Of a stretch of 39,056 bases of DNA, positions 36,654-39,056 are shown piece by piece. Below the pieces are notes generated by a model. It made no database searches and was not told the DNA's origin. It saw nothing but the letters and a program-made list of their open reading frames with translations. The DNA is from Acetobacteraceae bacterium (GTDB lineage: Bacteria; Pseudomonadota; Alphaproteobacteria; Acetobacterales; Acetobacteraceae), in the NCBI GenBank assembly GCA_027482245.1, contig JAIXWG010000043.1, positions 1 to 39,056 of the forward strand. The letters are read 5' to 3'. Both the position numbers and the translations under genes were made by a program. Numbering within the stretch: position 1 is the first letter of the stretch; every line of letters begins with the position of its first letter.

Positions 36654-36676
36654 TGATCAAGACACCGTCCGGAAGA

Positions 36677-39056
36677 ATGCCCGTGCTTCGCATCCTGCCC
36701 GCCGCCATCCTGGTCGTCCTGTCGCTGTGTGGGACGGGCGCGGCGGCCCAGGGAAGCGGCGCGGCACAGGCCGCCTATGACGGCGACTGGACCGTGCGGT
36801 TCAACTGCGGTGAAACCAGGCCTGACTCGCTGGGCAGGATAAGCCCGGCCTTCTCGGCGAATCTTCGTGTCACCATCAGCCAGGGGCGCATTTCCCGCGA
36901 GTTGCGGTATGCACGACCAACGAACCAGGCCGTGTCGGTGACGGAAATATGGGCCGGTAGCGTCGCCGGCGACAATTTCACCCTGACGGCCCGGGGCGAA
37001 GACACGGCCGGCGCCCGCTGGTCCTATGGCTTTGCGGGACGAGTGACGAGCCGGGAAGCGATGGCCGGCGAAGGCCAACAGTTCGCCGAGCCCAGCCGAT
37101 CCATCAACAGGCACTGCACCGTTGCCTTCTCGCCGCTCAATCCGGCGCCTGACAGCCTTGCCGGCATGGAGCGCCGCCGGGTTGAGCAGGAGCGGCAGGC
37201 GCAGGAACAGGCGGCGGAGCGGCGCCGGCAGGAGCAGGAAGCGGAAAGCCGACGACAGGCCGAGCAGGCCCGGTTGGCTGAGGACCAGCGGCGGCGGCAG
37301 CAACAGCAACGGGAAGCCGCCGTTCAGCGAACGGCGGAGGAGCTTCGGCAACGGGAGGCTGCACAGCGTGAACGCGAGGCCGAGGACCAACGGGCCCAGG
37401 AGCGCGCCGCGGCAGCGGCACGGGCGGCGGAGGAGCAGCGCGCCCAGCAGATCGCTGCCCAGCGTGACGCGGAGGAGCAGCGCGCCCAGCAGGTGACCGC
37501 GCAGCGGGAGGCGGAGGAACAGCGCCTTCAGCAGATTGCCACGCAGCGCGAAGCGGAAGAGCAGCGCGCGCGGCAGGCCATCGCGCAGCGTGGCGCGGAG
37601 GAGCAGCGCCTTCAGCAGATCGCGACGCAGCGGGAGGCGGAGGAACAGCGGGCGCAGCAGGCGACTGCGCAGCGGGCGGCAGAGGAACAGCGGCTTCAGC
37701 AGATCGCGACGCAGCGGGGCGCGGAGGAGCAGCGCCTTCAGCAAATCGCGATACAGCGGGAGGCGGAGGAACAGCGCGCACAACGGGCGGCCGCCCAGCG
37801 GGAAGCGGAGGAGCAGCGCGCGCAACAGGCGGGCGCGCAGCGTGTGGCGGATGAACAGCGCGTCCTGCAGGTAGCCGGGCAGCGCGACGCGGAGGAGCAG
37901 CGCGCGCGGCAAGCCATCGCGCAGCGTGGCGCCGAGGAGCAGCGGCTTCAGCAGATTGCGACGCAGCGGGAGGCGGAGGAACAGCGCGCGCAGCAGGCGA
38001 CCGCCCAGCGGCTGGCGGAGGAACAGCGGCTCCAGCAGATCGCGACGCAGCGGGGCGCGGAGGAGCAGCGCCTTCAGCAGATCGCGATACAGCGTGGCGC
38101 GGAGGAGCAGCGCGCGCAGCAGGCGGGCGCGCAGCGTGTGGCGGATGAACAGCGCGTCCTGCAGATCGCCGCGCAGCGCGAAGCGGAGGAGCAGCGTGCG
38201 CGGCAGGCCATCGCGCAGCGTGGCGCGGAGGAGCAGCGCCTTCAGCAGATCGCGACGCAGCGGGAGACGGAGGAGCAGAGGGCGCATCAGGCAGCCGCCC
38301 AGCGGGCGGCGGAGGAACAGCGGCTCCAGCAGATCGCGACGGAGCGGGGCTTGGAGGAGCAGCGGGCACGACAGGCCATCGCGCAACGAGAGGCGGAGGA
38401 GCAGCGCCTCCAGCTGATCACCGCAAGGCGGGATGTTGCCGAAGAACGGACGCAGCAGGCGACCGCCCAACGAGAGGCGGAGGAGCGGCGAGCCCAGCAG
38501 ATCGTCACCCAGCGCGAGGCGGATGAGCAGCGGGCACGACAGGCCAGCGCGCAGCGGAGCCAGGAGGAACAGCGCCTCCAGCAGATCGCCACCCAGCGGG
38601 AAGCGGAGGAGCAGCGCCTCGGCAGCCTGGTTGCTGAACGGACCGCGGAGGAACAACGACAGAGGCTGTCCGTCGAAGAACTGCGCCAGCGGCAAGTTGC
38701 CACCCAGCGCGAAGGCGAAGAGCGGCGGGTGCTGGAACTGGCGGCGCAGCGGACGGCAGAGGAACGGAGGCTGCGGGAACTCGCCGAACAGCGAGCCGCC
38801 GAGGAAGCGCGGCTCCGCGAGGTCGCAGAGCAGCAGCGTCAGCAACAGTTGGCAGACCAGCGAGCAGCGGCGGAGCGACGTCTTCAGGAGTTGAGTGAGC
38901 GTGCCGAAGCCGAGGAACGCAGGCTGCGTGAGTTCACGGTCCGCCGCGCTGAAGAAGAGCGGCGTTCAGGCCCCGAGGAGCAGCGCCAGCGCGAAGCGGC
39001 ACAGCGGGCGGCGGAGGAGCAGCGCCAGCGGGAAGCGGCACAGCGGGCGGCGGAGG
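36677..39056 (+). CDS. Exported coiled-coil protein with 14-residue tandem repeats (3' end outside window)
   Basis: An open frame of 793 codons runs off the window end without a stop. Residues 1-25 are a signal peptide (ILPAAILVVLSLCGTGAAAQ). Residues about 32-155 form a compact globular domain (start YDGDWTVRFNCGE, end RHCTVAFSPL) with two cysteines that could pair. A Gln/Arg/Glu-rich helix follows, and residues 251-656 are 29 consecutive 14-residue units of consensus AEEQRLQQIATQRE. After these the pattern loosens (AEERRLRELAEQRAAEE) but stays coiled-coil to the window end. I do not recognise the family. The layout of a secreted domain plus a very long coiled coil suggests a periplasmic or surface scaffold. 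What lies beyond 39056 decides the function. Confidence 0.85.
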   Translation, partial: MPVLRILPAAILVVLSLCGTGAAAQGSGAAQAAYDGDWTVRFNCGETRPDSLGRISPAFSANLRVTISQGRISRELRYARPTNQAVSVTEIWAGSVAGDNFTLTARGEDTAGARWSYGFAGRVTSREAMAGEGQQFAEPSRSINRHCTVAFSPLNPAPDSLAGMERRRVEQERQAQEQAAERRRQEQEAESRRQAEQARLAEDQRRRQQQQREAAVQRTAEELRQREAAQREREAEDQRAQERAAAAARAAEEQRAQQIAAQRDAEEQRAQQVTAQREAEEQRLQQIATQREAEEQRARQAIAQRGAEEQRLQQIATQREAEEQRAQQATAQRAAEEQRLQQIATQRGAEEQRLQQIAIQREAEEQRAQRAAAQREAEEQRAQQAGAQRVADEQRVLQVAGQRDAEEQRARQAIAQRGAEEQRLQQIATQREAEEQRAQQATAQRLAEEQRLQQIATQRGAEEQRLQQIAIQRGAEEQRAQQAGAQRVADEQRVLQIAAQREAEEQRARQAIAQRGAEEQRLQQIATQRETEEQRAHQAAAQRAAEEQRLQQIATERGLEEQRARQAIAQREAEEQRLQLITARRDVAEERTQQATAQREAEERRAQQIVTQREADEQRARQASAQRSQEEQRLQQIATQREAEEQRLGSLVAERTAEEQRQRLSVEELRQRQVATQREGEERRVLELAAQRTAEERRLRELAEQRAAEEARLREVAEQQRQQQLADQRAAAERRLQELSERAEAEERRLREFTVRRAEEERRSGPEEQRQREAAQRAAEEQRQREAAQRAAE
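37427..38644 (+). repeat. 29 tandem copies of a 42-bp unit
   Basis: The unit is 42 bp (14 codons) and never shifts frame across 1218 bases. A higher-order pattern is visible: the run that starts with ARQAIAQRG recurs 8 and then 7 units later (units 4, 12 and 19), each time followed by LQQIATQRE. This implies block duplications on top of single-unit expansion. Confidence 0.9.

Noticed and set aside
37427..38644. Tandem 42-bp repeats as a CRISPR array
   Set aside because: There are no spacers between the units, the units vary in a codon-aware manner, and no cas genes are present.
36647..38845. 732-codon Leu/Arg-rich frame opposite the coiled-coil repeats
   Set aside because: It is the reverse complement of the 42-bp repeats. 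The plus strand has a signal peptide, promoter and ribosome binding site; the minus strand has none.

Overview
The window is very GC-rich, with G/C-ending codons and long spurious antisense frames. It carries several arrangements typical of alphaproteobacteria: tsaE-amgK-murU-addB-addA-trxA, aroA-cmk-rpsA-sppA-ihfB, accD-folC, AddAB in place of RecBCD, a class II (CP4-like) AroA, and a FYDLN-acid zinc-ribbon protein. Together these suggest a chromosome segment of a Rhodospirillales bacterium, most likely an Acetobacteraceae member of the Roseomonas type. The genus is inference.

Layout. 1-215: gene-free, with three back-to-back hairpins. 216-1250 (-): ferredoxin-NADP reductase. 1365-10770 (+): tsaE, amgK, murU, addB, addA, trxA, covering tRNA t6A modification, cell-wall sugar recycling, double-strand-break repair and thioredoxin. 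10841-11980 (+): exported PQQ-type sugar dehydrogenase. 11985-14215 (-): accD-folC. 14370-18163: peroxide module (fur-like, katG, divergent oxyR) with an OxyR-type dyad between katG and oxyR. 18164-21343 (-): three tightly coupled genes for a multi-span membrane protein, a lipoprotein and a signal-less peptidoglycan-binding lytic enzyme. They sit behind a promoter that carries a GTTC-N7-GTTC box, the alphaproteobacterial LexA/SOS motif. 21447-27382 (-): ihfB, sppA, DUF218 gene, rpsA, cmk, aroA. 27509-27832 (+): FYDLN protein.

27.9-32.7 kb looks accessory. It holds an isolated IS5-type DUF4096 protein, a strikingly AT-rich ATPase-TOPRIM (OLD-like) gene with its own sigma70-like promoter and a perfect palindrome, an orphan Phd/YefM antitoxin, palindromic repeats, a second DUF218 protein and a methyltransferase. 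32759-36523 (+) returns to ordinary genes: IalB-like, rlmN, an MFS transporter and a cyclase-family hydrolase. 36677 to the window end (+) is an unfinished exported protein with 29 consecutive 14-residue coiled-coil repeats.

The strongest candidate for an undescribed system is the putative SOS-controlled envelope/lysis cassette at 18.2-21.4 kb. Its parts resemble a holin/endolysin/lipoprotein set, but lysis is an inference from architecture and the regulatory box. The second candidate is the AT-rich ATPase-TOPRIM gene, a likely horizontally acquired defence gene. No tRNA, rRNA or CRISPR array was recognised.
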